Source: Cytobacillus solani (lineage in GTDB: Bacteria; Bacillota; Bacilli; Bacillales; Cytobacillaceae). From it: a DNA stretch of 64,000 nt. The notes beneath the pieces were generated by a model, which saw only the letters and a list, made by a program, of their open reading frames with translations, made no database searches and was not told where the DNA came from. Numbering within the stretch: position 1 is the stretch's first letter; each line of letters opens with the position of its first letter. The position numbers and the translations under genes are program-made. Below are positions 26,249 through 35,356 of this stretch, one piece after another. Location of the stretch: assembly GCF_001420595.1 (NCBI RefSeq), contig NZ_LJIX01000006.1, positions 490,361-554,360 on the forward strand, read 5' to 3'.

Positions 26249-27291
26249 TAATTGGTTTTCAAGAATTTTACACAGACAGGTTCAGGAACAGAAATATCTG
26301 ACTGCAGTAATGTTAGCTTTCCTGTCATTTGATCACGTGAAAACAAAACTAGATTATTGGAATTTTGATTAGAGGCAACTACAAATTTCTCGGTCGGATC
26401 CAGTGCAAAGTCTCTTGGCCAATTTCCTTCAGTTGAAGTATGTTCAATAAACTTTAGCTTCCCTGATTCCTGCATTATACTAAATACTGCAATACTATTA
26501 TGCCCACGATTTCCAGCGTACACATATCGACCATCTGAAGAGATATGAATAGCACTACCTTGATTGTTTTCTCGAAAATCCTCGGGAATGGTAGAAATGG
26601 TTTGAAGGTGTGTTAGGCTGGCAGTATCGGGTTCATACGTAAATGCGATTGCCTCTGAGCTGAATTCAGTCATGACATAGACGTATTTTCCGTTCGGATG
26701 GAATACAAGATGTCTTGGTCCGCTTCCAGGTTTAACTGACAAACTATTTTTCTCCTTTAAAACTCCTTCATTTAGATCATAAATGATGATTTGATCTATT
26801 CCGAGGTCAACAGCGATAATATATTTCTCATCGGGAGTCGGGGCCGCGTAATGAGTATGAGGGAATGTATCTCCTCCTTGGTTTTGGAGTTTGATTACTG
26901 AGCTTACCGGCAATATTGAACCATCTTTATCGTCGATTAAAAAGGATTCGACTGTGCCTTTATGATAATTTGCACTAAAGATATTAGACGTTTTGAGATC
27001 TAAGCTTACATGACAAGGAGGTGCCCCTTCAGTAACTTGTTTGTTAATTATTTCTAGTTTATTATCAAGGACCTTAAACGATGCAACACCGCCAGTTTCT
27101 CCTTCTTTTATAACAGAATACAGAAATTGATTATCGCTGCTAATGGCCAAATAAGTTGGATTATCTAATTTAGCAGCAAGCTTAATATCAGTGATTTTCC
27201 CTGTTTCCGTATTTAATGAAAATGCATAAATACCCTCACTTTCGCTCTTCGTATATGTACCGATATATCCTATTTGCTTGTTGTTTTCCAA
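26248..27291 (-). CDS. Lactonase family protein, 7-bladed propeller (6-phosphogluconolactonase type)
   Basis: A 347-residue beta-propeller of the YkgB/Pgl lactonase family. It shows IGYIGTYTKSESEGIY at the start and repeated blades containing HLVFHPNGKYVYV, SSDGRYVYAGNRGHNS and FALDPTEKFVVASN. Members hydrolyse 6-phosphogluconolactone in the oxidative pentose phosphate route or other lactones. The start is TTG with AAGGAGGA upstream. It is monocistronic. Function in the pentose phosphate pathway is likely but not proven; another sugar lactone is possible. Confidence 0.87.
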   Translation of the reverse strand: MENNKQIGYIGTYTKSESEGIYAFSLNTETGKITDIKLAAKLDNPTYLAISSDNQFLYSVIKEGETGGVASFKVLDNKLEIINKQVTEGAPPCHVSLDLKTSNIFSANYHKGTVESFLIDDKDGSILPVSSVIKLQNQGGDTFPHTHYAAPTPDEKYIIAVDLGIDQIIIYDLNEGVLKEKNSLSVKPGSGPRHLVFHPNGKYVYVMTEFSSEAIAFTYEPDTASLTHLQTISTIPEDFRENNQGSAIHISSDGRYVYAGNRGHNSIAVFSIMQESGKLKFIEHTSTEGNWPRDFALDPTEKFVVASNQNSNNLVLFSRDQMTGKLTLLQSDISVPEPVCVKFLKTN

Positions 27292-27432
27292 AATGAATCC
27301 TCCTTAAAAATTTTCTATTATTTCTTAAATGTATCATAGATAAACTGTGATTAAAAAATAGCAGGTAATAAAAAAGGAAATTCTACTACGCGGAGAGAAT
27401 GTACCAACATAGATTTGTGAGAGGATGAGGAG

Positions 27433-28200
27433 ATGCTACCACCAAATGGAATTCTAACGACGTGGGGGAAATTCTGTGATTTTCCCATGGAGACCTTAAC
27501 TAAAGCTTGGTTTTATCAAAAATCAAGCAGGAGAAAACAACGTTCAGTTTCTTTAATGAAGGAACATAGGGAACAATATGGGATTTCGGGTAATTGTTTT
27601 GATCTTGCTATTTGGCTGCTTGATGAGTTTGAAAAAGATGGAATTGAAGCCTATCCAATCGGCAACTATTTAAATACAGAAAAAGCTCATACAGCAGTAG
27701 TAGCATTAGATGAAAGAGGAAGGAGATTTCTGTGTGATCTTGGAGATCAGTGGCTAAAGCCAATATTAATAGATTCAGCGCAGCATGATTTTACTGGTGA
27801 AATACTAAGTGGATTTTTTCCAGCTGCTCAAGTACAAATTAAACCTGTTAGTAGTAGTGTTGAGGTAATCTATTACAGACCCAGTGGGAAATTATCTCGC
27901 CAAGTCTATCATACCGAGCCACTTGATTTGAAATTGTTTATGGAAGCGGCAGAATATTCCCAAAACCAGATTCGACCAAGGCCGCTGCTAGAAGTAAGAA
28001 CACCCTACAAAAGTGAAATAGCCCACTGGGAATTCTGTAATTGGGAAAGCTATTTAAGTACAAGTGAAGGATTATTTAAAGAAGAACAGTTGCTCACAAT
28101 TGAAGAGTGGGTGGAAAGAATTCATTCAAAGACAAGGTATGATAGAAAATTCTTATTCGAGGCGCTGGAATTCTATCAAATGAGTTATAGGAGAGGTTGA
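27433..28200 (+). CDS. Unknown protein with a NAT/papain-like Cys-His-Asp pattern
   Basis: 255 residues; I do not recognise a named family. The spacing of GNCFDLA (Cys about 54), KAHTAVVAL (His about 87) and FLCDLGDQW (Asp about 102) is the C-H-D triad arrangement of arylamine N-acetyltransferases and transglutaminase-like enzymes. The C-terminal half (about 130-255) is charged and ends in a basic tail. No signal peptide is seen. The start has GAGGATGAGGAG upstream. The gene is followed directly by a 52-bp tandem repeat array. It may be a thiol acyltransferase; this is inference from the triad only. Confidence 0.75.
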   Translation: MLPPNGILTTWGKFCDFPMETLTKAWFYQKSSRRKQRSVSLMKEHREQYGISGNCFDLAIWLLDEFEKDGIEAYPIGNYLNTEKAHTAVVALDERGRRFLCDLGDQWLKPILIDSAQHDFTGEILSGFFPAAQVQIKPVSSSVEVIYYRPSGKLSRQVYHTEPLDLKLFMEAAEYSQNQIRPRPLLEVRTPYKSEIAHWEFCNWESYLSTSEGLFKEEQLLTIEEWVERIHSKTRYDRKFLFEALEFYQMSYRRG

Positions 28201-28209
28201 GGTATCTGG

Positions 28210-28742
28210 ATATTTGCATTTTGAGCAGCTAGATGCGGGTAAAAGGGAAAAGGTATTTCGCGGTAACCAAAAGCAAGCATTGGTGCCCGTAAAAGAGGGA
28301 AAAAGCAATCCGCGGTAACCAAAGGGGAGCATTGGTTCCAGTAAATGGGGAAAAAAGCATTTCAGGGTAACCAAAGGGGAGGGTAAGTGCCCGTAAACGA
28401 GAAAAATAGTGTTCCACGGTAACCAAAGAGGAGCAATGATGCCCGTAAACGGGGGAAATAGCGTTCCACGGTAACCAAAAGCAAGCATTGGTGCCCGTAA
28501 ACGAGGAAAAAAGCAATCCGCGGTAACCAAAGGTAAGCATTGGTGCCCGTAAACGAGGAAAAAAGCATTTCACGGTAACCAAAGGGGAGCAATGATGCCC
28601 GTAAACGAGGAAAATAGCGTTCCACGGTAACCAAAAGCAAGCATTGGTGCCCATAAACGAGGACAATAGTGTTCCACGGTAACCAAAGGCAAGCATTGGT
28701 GCCCGTAAACGTGGGAAATAGCGTTCCGCGGTAACCAAAGAC
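28210..28742. repeat. 52-bp tandem repeat array (9 full units plus partial ends)
   Basis: GGTAACC recurs at 28262, 28314, 28366, 28418, 28470, 28522, 28574, 28626, 28678 and 28730, always 52 bp apart. Units share GGTAACCAAA, GCCCGTAAACGAGG and a variable tail. Degenerate half-units flank the array. Units three apart are most alike (units 4-5 versus 7-8), which suggests block duplication of 156 bp. 52 is not a multiple of three, yet no stop codon arises in any minus-strand frame. No spacers exist, so it is not a CRISPR. It fills the 631-bp gap between two genes. Confidence 0.95.
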
Positions 28743-28831
28743 CAGTAAAGATTCCATTAAACTAGGATTTTTGGTCTTACGGTCATTTAAGAGTAAGTAA
28801 ACAATCTATTTGACTACTTTCAAAATGAGAT

Positions 28832-29374
28832 TTACTGCCCTTTTTTATATTCCATCAGCCAGCAATCCCTATATTCTCCTTCGTGCAGCTCATGTTTAGG
28901 CAACATTTTAATTTTGGTAAATCCGCACTTTTCATAGCAGTGAATAGCTCTTACATTCTTTATTTGTGGGTCCATTACAACCATATCAGCTTGTTTTTGT
29001 TCAATTAAAAAATTTACCATCGATTGTACAAGCAGTGTCCCTATTCCTTTATTCCAATAGTTAGGTTCACCAATAAATTGATCGATGCCATAAATATTTT
29101 CTCTGTTTCCTTCATAACCATATTCATTTCTTGTGTTCTGGTCTAATTGATAATATTGGATGTATCCAATTTCAATTTTGTTATATTCAATGATGCAGCC
29201 GTTTACTTCGTTTTTGCGATCGAAAAATTTTTGATTTACCTTTTTCAGATCAAACGGATTGTCTCTGCCCTCATAATATTCCAGAACAGCTGGATCAGAA
29301 AGCCATTTGGCTAATAGGTGGTTATCTTTTAATTCAAGGTTCCTTACGAGTAAGTGATTATTAGTAAATAACAT
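28832..29374 (-). CDS. GNAT acetyltransferase, AAC(6')-like
   Basis: A 180-residue GNAT protein. It has LVRNLELKDNHLLAKWLSDP near the N-terminus, EYYEGRD, then the acetyl-CoA motif A region NYWNKGIGTLLVQ and the C-terminal AIHCYEKCGFTKI. This order and the Trp-Leu-x-Asp-Pro/EGRD segment occur in aminoglycoside 6'-N-acetyltransferases and related chromosomal enzymes. Drug modification is possible but unproven. A phosphotransferase gene of aminoglycoside type diverges 114 bp away. Confidence 0.82.
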   Translation of the reverse strand: MLFTNNHLLVRNLELKDNHLLAKWLSDPAVLEYYEGRDNPFDLKKVNQKFFDRKNEVNGCIIEYNKIEIGYIQYYQLDQNTRNEYGYEGNRENIYGIDQFIGEPNYWNKGIGTLLVQSMVNFLIEQKQADMVVMDPQIKNVRAIHCYEKCGFTKIKMLPKHELHEGEYRDCWLMEYKKGQ

Positions 29375-29488
29375 ATTTTCTCCTTTCAGTTAAATGATTA
29401 CATAGTTTGATTATTATATTCGCTAGCTTAGTATTCATCTCCTTTTGATTAATATTGTTTATTTCTAGGAGAATTTCGGAGGGATTTT

Positions 29489-30400
29489 ATGAATTTATTA
29501 GAGCAGCTTAAGAATAGGATTCCATCACTTCAAACCTCGACAATGATCGAACAAATTAATAAAGGTTTCTCGAATGATAATAAATATGTTGTTAAAATGG
29601 CGGATGGCAAAAAGTATTTGCTCCGGACAGCGGCGATTGACCAGTATGAAAGGAAAAAATCAGAATTTAATTTAATTACCGATTTGCAAAATTATTGTAT
29701 CCAGTCACCGCAGCCGATTGCCGTAGGCAAAGTAGAAGAATTAAATCTTTGTTATTACCTGCTCTCTTATATTGAGGGGGAGGATGCACGTGAATTACTG
29801 CCGTTCTACAGTATTCAAGATCAATATAAAATAGGTTTATTTGCTGGCATTGACTTAGCAAAAATACATGCTGTTCGTGCTCCAGCATCGATTGACCATT
29901 GGTACGACAGAATAATGAAAAAGCATCAGAAATATGTTGAAGCCTACTGGTCATGTGGATTGAAAATTCGAGGCGATTATGAAGTTATCAACTTTATTGA
30001 TAAAAATGAGCGGCTCTTAATAAATCGTCCCAGTCGGATTCAGCATGATGATTTCCATGTAGGTAATATCATTGTAGAAAACAGGCAATATGCTGGAATC
30101 ATCGACTTCAACCGTTATGATTGGGGAGACCCGTACCATGATTTTCTGAAAGTTGGCTTGTTTAGTAGAGAAGTTAGTATCCCATTTTCAATCGGACAGA
30201 TAAATGGCTATTTTAATGAAGAAATCCCTGAGGATTTTTGGACATTATATTCAATTTACTTAGGGATGAGTATCTTTTCTGCCATTGTCTGGACGATAAA
30301 AGTCGTTCCTGAGAATTTAAATGAAATGATTGAGCGGATTTATCAAATTCTAGAGGATCATAAAAACTTTGAATTAACAAAGCCTATTTGGTTTAAGTAA
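29489..30400 (+). CDS. Aminoglycoside phosphotransferase-like kinase
   Basis: 303 residues of the APH/choline kinase fold. The N-lobe shows NKGFSNDNKYVVKMADGKKYLLR with the ATP-binding lysine. The catalytic loop is HDDFHVGNII (HxDxxxxN), followed by the metal-binding GIIDFNRYDWGDP. The family includes antibiotic kinases and small-molecule kinases. AGGGATTTT precedes the ATG. It diverges from the AAC(6')-like gene, an arrangement suggestive of paired resistance functions, though both could be housekeeping enzymes. Confidence 0.85.
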   Translation: MNLLEQLKNRIPSLQTSTMIEQINKGFSNDNKYVVKMADGKKYLLRTAAIDQYERKKSEFNLITDLQNYCIQSPQPIAVGKVEELNLCYYLLSYIEGEDARELLPFYSIQDQYKIGLFAGIDLAKIHAVRAPASIDHWYDRIMKKHQKYVEAYWSCGLKIRGDYEVINFIDKNERLLINRPSRIQHDDFHVGNIIVENRQYAGIIDFNRYDWGDPYHDFLKVGLFSREVSIPFSIGQINGYFNEEIPEDFWTLYSIYLGMSIFSAIVWTIKVVPENLNEMIERIYQILEDHKNFELTKPIWFK

Positions 30401-30413
30401 AATCGTCACTGGC

Positions 30414-30442
30414 TTTCCGCTGCTCTTTTTAGCAGCGGGAAA
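30414..30442. terminator. Terminator between convergent genes
   Basis: TTTCCGCTGCT pairs with AGCAGCGGGAAA around CTTTTT. Confidence 0.82.
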
Positions 30443-30443
30443 C

Positions 30444-31028
30444 TTACTCATTCGATTTATGTACTTTTATTTCTACAGCATATAAGCTATTGGGTAAATA
30501 TAGGATTTCCAGTTGCTTGTCTTTAAAATGTGCATCATGGTCATTCCTGCTAATTTGGAGGTGATGGACAAATAGGGTCTTATCTTTAAAGACTAATTCA
30601 AATAACCATTCTGGCCCAGAATCAGGGTTATCATATTCAACCTTTAGCGGAACACCAACCTTTGTTTCAAATTGTTTATTTTCATAAGCCATCCAATCTT
30701 TATAAAGGAGATGCGATGAATGATAAAAATCTGCTCCTACACTAATAAATATGATGATAACGAAAACGGATGCAATTTTTGCTAGGATATTCTTTGTGGA
30801 AATTAAGATTAAGCAAAAAACAAATATGAAACAGAGCATAAAACTTAATCCACAATAATTATTCAGCATTTCATTTAAAATAAATTGTTCTTTTATAATT
30901 TCTGCCACAACCCATAATAGGAATGATAGGAGCAAAAATATTAGAAGTAATACTGCACAAGAAATGACAGGCAGATTCCTATTCTTATAATTTAATTGTT
31001 TCTTTCCTGTTCCTTTCCTCTTCTTCAA
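30444..31028 (-). CDS. Small membrane protein of unknown function
   Basis: 194 residues: a strongly basic N-terminal tail, three hydrophobic helices (about 20-44, 57-76 and 80-97) and a soluble C-terminal part of about 90 residues. I recognise no motif. AGGGGGAAATTTC precedes the start. It diverges from the second ECF sigma gene, 132 bp away, and could belong to its regulon, but this is only a guess from position. Confidence 0.7.
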   Translation of the reverse strand: MKKRKGTGKKQLNYKNRNLPVISCAVLLLIFLLLSFLLWVVAEIIKEQFILNEMLNNYCGLSFMLCFIFVFCLILISTKNILAKIASVFVIIIFISVGADFYHSSHLLYKDWMAYENKQFETKVGVPLKVEYDNPDSGPEWLFELVFKDKTLFVHHLQISRNDHDAHFKDKQLEILYLPNSLYAVEIKVHKSNE

Positions 31029-31108
31029 TTGAAATTTCCCCCTCTATTTAAAACCCTTATCTAATTTACGTATACATACGTATTAAGTTTTAATATTTAT
31101 CACATCTA

Positions 31109-31136
31109 TGGAACTTTTTCTCAATAAATAAGTCTA
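31109..31136 (+). promoter_or_regulatory. Candidate ECF promoter of the second sigma operon
   Basis: TGGAAC (31109-31114), 16 bp, then AGTCTA (31131-31136). The -35 has the AAC core of ECF promoters; the -10 deviates from CGTC by one base. It would allow autoregulation. Confidence 0.4.
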
Positions 31137-31160
31137 ATGCGCACAGGGAGGGGAGTAGTG

Positions 31161-31706
31161 ATGCTTTTTGAGAATGATGTGCTTTTGGCTCAAAGTGGAG
31201 ATCAAGAAGCTTTTATAAGAATAATCAATTGTTGTGAATCTTCCCTTTATCGTGTGGCAAAAGGATTTTTAAAGGAAGATTCCGATTGTGCAGATGCGAT
31301 TCAAGAAACGATTTTGAAAAGCTATAAATCAATAAGCAAGCTGAAAAAACCAGCTTATTTTAAAACTTGGCTTATCCGGATACTTATCAATGAATGTAAT
31401 GATATCTTAAAGAAAAAGCAGAGGAGTTTTCCGATAGAAAGTATTGAAAATATTTCAATTCATCAGGATGCTGAAAATGCATTTAATGAGCTAAGGGATG
31501 CAATAACTGAATTAAATGAAAAATATCAATCAGTCGTGGCATTATTTTATTTTGAAGATTGTTCAATAAAAGAAATTGCAGCTATTCTCAATATCAGAGA
31601 AGGGACAGTTAAATCAAGATTGAATCGTGCACGATTCATGTTGGCAACTTATTTGAATCCAAAAAGTGAAGAGAGGAGTGCAAAAAATGGACCACTCAAA
31701 AATTGA
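31161..31706 (+). CDS. ECF RNA polymerase sigma factor
   Basis: About 181 residues. Region 2 is seen as SLYRVAKGFLKEDSDCADAIQETILKSY (cited in full only by its parts AIQETILKSY and FKTWLIRILIN), and region 4 as YQSVVALFYFEDCSIKEIA with the helix IREGTVKSRLNRAR. It resembles the SigV/SigM group that responds to cell-wall stress. ATG 31161 is preferred because GGGAGGGG lies just upstream; ATG 31137 lacks a site. The anti-sigma gene overlaps its end by 20 nt, the usual coupling. Confidence 0.88.
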   Translation: MLFENDVLLAQSGDQEAFIRIINCCESSLYRVAKGFLKEDSDCADAIQETILKSYKSISKLKKPAYFKTWLIRILINECNDILKKKQRSFPIESIENISIHQDAENAFNELRDAITELNEKYQSVVALFYFEDCSIKEIAAILNIREGTVKSRLNRARFMLATYLNPKSEERSAKNGPLKN

Positions 31707-32316
31707 CAACCATATTAAAAATACCATTTCAAAAATGGAGCTTGAAGTGCCTCATTCTGTCAAACAAAGAATAAATGAAACCCTTCATAATCTTCCTAAA
31801 AAAAGACAAAGCTTATTTTTTTCTTCTTCCTTGAAATATATATTAAGTAGTGTAGCTAGTATCTTGATAGCATTTGGAGCAATCTCCTATCTTCTTTCGA
31901 TAGAAACAATTAATCCTTCAAATCAAGCAACAGATGGGAATAATACTGTTATTCATGATTATGTGTATTCTGGTGAGAGTGAACACTGGAAAGCAAAGTT
32001 TAAGTTTTCAGGTAAAGGTGTTTTCTTTGAAAGAGGGAATGGGAAAATTGGTTATGAAAGTGAATCAGAAGAAGTTTTTCAAATGGAATATAAAGGCGAA
32101 TTAATAGAAATACAGGGAAAAACTCTATCTTATAACTATAAAACAACAGCGGGTGGGGGCAGTGGGAATATTGATGAGATGAGTCAAAAAATAGTTGGAA
32201 ATAGTTCTGGGGCAGGGAATGGAGCCATGATGAGAGAAGATGAAAAAGTCGAAGTGACAGTTGAATGGGATGGGAAAAAGGAAACCTTTTTTTTACAAAC
32301 AGAGAAAAGGAATTGA
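31687..32316 (+). CDS. Membrane anti-sigma factor
   Basis: About 209 residues: a cytoplasmic N-terminal part (about 50 residues, MELEVPHSVKQRINETL), one transmembrane helix (about 49-70) and an external domain rich in glycine and beta strands. ATG 31687 is chosen for the GAGAGGAG site upstream. It overlaps the sigma gene and is therefore the likely anti-sigma. I do not recognise the external domain as an RsiV lysozyme-binding domain. A terminator follows. Confidence 0.75.
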   Translation: MDHSKIDNHIKNTISKMELEVPHSVKQRINETLHNLPKKRQSLFFSSSLKYILSSVASILIAFGAISYLLSIETINPSNQATDGNNTVIHDYVYSGESEHWKAKFKFSGKGVFFERGNGKIGYESESEEVFQMEYKGELIEIQGKTLSYNYKTTAGGGSGNIDEMSQKIVGNSSGAGNGAMMREDEKVEVTVEWDGKKETFFLQTEKRN

Positions 32317-32317
32317 A

Positions 32318-32366
32318 CTCATAATATATAAAAGCTGCCCTTACTCGGACAGCTTTTATATTATGC
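32318..32366. terminator. Bidirectional terminator
   Basis: ATATAAAAGCTG-CC pairs with GG-CAGCTTTTATAT; it lies between convergent genes. Confidence 0.88.
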
Positions 32367-33569
32367 CGAGCCTCTCAACAATTTAGGATGTCGGTACATG
32401 GCTGCTAAAAGAATCACACCGCTTAGAATCAGAAGAATGCTTGTCGAAATAAATACAGCTGTAAAACCAAAGTAGCCAGAAAGGAGTCCCCCCATTACTG
32501 GTCCAATAATATTACCAAAGAAACGCAAGCTTGTGTTGTAGCCAAGAACCTCTCCTTGCATAGCGATGGGTGCTTCTTGCCGAATATAAGCGATACGGAC
32601 TGGAATAATACCGCCAATCGTTACACCAAGGGCAAATCGGACAAGCACAAGCTGCCATAAGCTTGTTACAAATCCACCTGGGAAGTAGAAAATGCCAGCC
32701 ATGAATAATAAAATGACAAGGATCTTGACATAGCCGTACTGATCCGCAATTTTCCCCCATTGTCTAGCCATTATTAAATTACCAAGTCCTGCAGCAGAAA
32801 AAGCAATTCCTGCAAAGAAAGCAAGATTTTCAGGTCCATGCAATTCACTGACGTATAGGGATAAAATCGGCTGAATACTAAAATGAGCCATTTGGATAAG
32901 TGATGAAATAAGCAGGACAGTTAGGAGAACAGGGTTGCGGATAATATGAAGAATAACTTCTTTACTTGTATAACTCGTTTTCGCGCCTTCCTTAACCGCT
33001 AATTTTTTCTCAATTGTAAAAAAGACAAGGAACGCAGATACAAATATTGAAATAGAAGTCCATTTAAAAGTGTCTGCATAGCCAAAAGTGTCAGCAAGAA
33101 TTCCCCCAAGTAATGGCCCCATCAAAGAGCCAGTTATGCTCCCTGTTTGCAGGGTTCCCATTACTTTTCCGGCAATCTCCTTTGGTGTTTGTGTAGAGAT
33201 AAAGGCTTGAGACATGCCGACAAAGCCCGTGAAAATCCCCATCATGAACCTAAGTGTAAATAGCTGCCAAACAGATGTAACATATCCCATCAAAAAAATG
33301 GATATTCCCATTCCAATTCCAGAGGCAATGAGAATTTTCTTTCGCCCGAATAAATCGCCAATCCTTCCCCAAATCGGTGAAAAAATAAATGCAGTTACAA
33401 ATGTAATTGCAAAAGTCCAGCCGGACCAATGCTGTACATACGATGTTGAGAAATTTCCAAACGTTTCGATGTAAAGCGAGATAAATGGCAAAACCATCGT
33501 CATGCTGCCGGCAATAAAGAAATTGGCGAACCACATGATGACTAAGTTACGACTTGAATCTTTTTTCAT
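32361..33569 (-). CDS. MFS multidrug efflux transporter (MdtG/YfmO-like)
   Basis: A 402-residue major facilitator with 12 helices. Motif A is GRIGDLFGRKK (about residues 68-78), and motif C-like GSLMGPLLGGILAD lies in helix 5, which marks drug:H+ antiporters. It has a second motif A-like sequence at ARQWGKIADQYG. The closest remembered group is MdtG/YfmO. It is monocistronic. Its drug range cannot be told. Confidence 0.85.
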   Translation of the reverse strand: MKKDSSRNLVIMWFANFFIAGSMTMVLPFISLYIETFGNFSTSYVQHWSGWTFAITFVTAFIFSPIWGRIGDLFGRKKILIASGIGMGISIFLMGYVTSVWQLFTLRFMMGIFTGFVGMSQAFISTQTPKEIAGKVMGTLQTGSITGSLMGPLLGGILADTFGYADTFKWTSISIFVSAFLVFFTIEKKLAVKEGAKTSYTSKEVILHIIRNPVLLTVLLISSLIQMAHFSIQPILSLYVSELHGPENLAFFAGIAFSAAGLGNLIMARQWGKIADQYGYVKILVILLFMAGIFYFPGGFVTSLWQLVLVRFALGVTIGGIIPVRIAYIRQEAPIAMQGEVLGYNTSLRFFGNIIGPVMGGLLSGYFGFTAVFISTSILLILSGVILLAAMYRHPKLLRGSA

Positions 33570-33864
33570 CTGTATTTCACACTTCTTTCCTGTCGACTAT
33601 TTCGTTTCCCTAAATAGTATAACGGATTTTCAGGAAAAATTGAAGTGCTTCAAACAAGTGGTTAGAAAATACTTAATTAAAATAATTTTTGAAAAATAAT
33701 ATTGTATTAATACAGTTATCGATTTATAATACTTTAATATAACAGTATAGTCCTACTTTAGGATTATACAAGCAGTTAAAAATAATGATTGTATTATTTA
33801 AATGCCTGTTTTATAATTCTTAATAGGTAAAAGATTCAGAATATATAAAAAGAGGGGGATTTTT

Positions 33865-35316
33865 TTGGAGGCTTTTGTTAATGACTTAAATGGCATTCTA
33901 TGGAGTACACCAGTTATTTACATTTGTCTAGCTGTAGGATTATTATTTTCCATCTTAACTCGTTTCTTACAGGTCAGACATATTAAAGACATGATTATGC
34001 TAATGTTTCAAGGGAAAAGTTCTGAAGCGGGCGTTTCATCTTTCCAGGCCTTATCTATTGCTCTTTCCGGCCGCGTCGGAACTGGTAACATCGCTGGTAC
34101 TGCAACTGCCATTGCAATGGGAGGCCCTGGAGCTGTTTTCTGGATGTGGGCGATGGCCTTCATTGGTGCAGCTACGGCTTATGTAGAATCGACATTAGCT
34201 CAAATCTACAAAGTGAAAATTGATGGGCAATATCGTGGAGGTCCTGCATTTTACATTGAAAAAGGGATGGGAGTTAAATGGTTTGCTGTCCTTTTCGCAA
34301 TTACGGCAGTACTTGCCTTAGCTATATTGATGCCAGGTATTCAATCGAACTCAATTGCTTTAGGGATGGAAAATGCATTTAAAATTCCAACATGGATAAC
34401 AGGGTTAGTTATTATTGCATTATTAGGATTAATTATTTTTGGTGGGGTAAGGCGTATTGCCAATGTAGCCCAATTAGTCGTTCCTTTTATGGCTCTTGGA
34501 TATATTCTTGTAGCACTTATTATTATGGTTATGAATATTGGTGAAGTTGGAAGTGTTTTTGCTTTAATTTTCAAGAGTGCCTTCGGTGCTGAGTCTATGT
34601 TTGGCGGACTTGTTGGTAGTGCGATTGCTTGGGGAGTTAAACGTGGAATTTACTCGAATGAAGCAGGTCAGGGAACAGGCCCTCATGCCGCTGCAGCTGC
34701 AGAAGTATCTCACCCAGCTAAACAAGGTTTAGTTCAAGCGTTCTCCGTTTATGTCGATACATTATTAGTTTGTTCTGCAACTGCATTTATGATTTTATTT
34801 ACAGGAATGTTTAATACGGTTGGTCCAGATGGAGCAACGATGATTGTGAACCATTTACCAGGTGTTGAAGCTGGTCCAGGCTATACGCAGGCAGCTGTTG
34901 AAACCGCTTTCCCGGGCTTTGGAGCCGGATTCGTTGCAATTTCACTATTCTTCTTCGCCTTTACAACATTAATGGCATATTACTATATGTCTGAAACAAA
35001 TGTTGCTTACTTATTTAAAAATAGTAAGTGGCCGATGTTTATTCTGAAATTCGTCATACTAATTTCAGCCTTCTACGGCGCTGTAAAAACAGCAGGCCTT
35101 GCTTGGGCTCTTGGAGATGTTGGATTAGGTTTAATGGTATGGCTGAATGTCATTGCCATACTCATACTGATGAAGCCTGCAATAATTGCTTTGAAGGACT
35201 ATGAGAAACAAAAGAAACAAGGTCTTGACCCTGTATTTAATTCGACAAAACTAGGTATTAAAAATGCGGATTATTGGGCAGACGGTTATCAAGAGGAAAA
35301 AGAAAAAGTTTCCTAA
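33865..35316 (+). CDS. Sodium:alanine/glycine symporter (AGCS family)
   Basis: A 483-residue protein with about 11 helices. The AGCS family signature is present in SGRVGTGNIAGTATAIA and in AWGVKRGIYSNEAGQGTGPHAAAAAE. The family imports alanine, glycine or glutamine with sodium; AlsT and YrbD are the B. subtilis members. The TTG start has GAGGGGG upstream. The 295 bp before it are AT-rich and contain a near-palindrome (TAGTCCTA...TTAGGATTA at about 33746) that may bind a regulator, but no gene. The substrate is inferred. Confidence 0.9.
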   Translation: MEAFVNDLNGILWSTPVIYICLAVGLLFSILTRFLQVRHIKDMIMLMFQGKSSEAGVSSFQALSIALSGRVGTGNIAGTATAIAMGGPGAVFWMWAMAFIGAATAYVESTLAQIYKVKIDGQYRGGPAFYIEKGMGVKWFAVLFAITAVLALAILMPGIQSNSIALGMENAFKIPTWITGLVIIALLGLIIFGGVRRIANVAQLVVPFMALGYILVALIIMVMNIGEVGSVFALIFKSAFGAESMFGGLVGSAIAWGVKRGIYSNEAGQGTGPHAAAAAEVSHPAKQGLVQAFSVYVDTLLVCSATAFMILFTGMFNTVGPDGATMIVNHLPGVEAGPGYTQAAVETAFPGFGAGFVAISLFFFAFTTLMAYYYMSETNVAYLFKNSKWPMFILKFVILISAFYGAVKTAGLAWALGDVGLGLMVWLNVIAILILMKPAIIALKDYEKQKKQGLDPVFNSTKLGIKNADYWADGYQEEKEKVS

Positions 35317-35326
35317 TGTAGGGGGA

Positions 35327-35355
35327 AGGATGCTCGGCTTGGCCGAGCATCTTTT
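35327..35355 (+). terminator. Terminator of the symporter gene
   Basis: GATGCTCGGC pairs with GCCGAGCATC, then T7. Confidence 0.93.
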
Positions 35356-35356
35356 T

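Noticed and set aside
28210-28742. CRISPR array
   Set aside because: Units are contiguous, with variation but no unique spacers, and no cas genes are nearby.
28153-28757. Three overlapping minus-strand frames of 125-169 codons in the repeat array
   Set aside because: They arise from a 52-bp repeat read in rotating phase, lack ribosome sites and overlap each other; treated as a repeat, not as genes.
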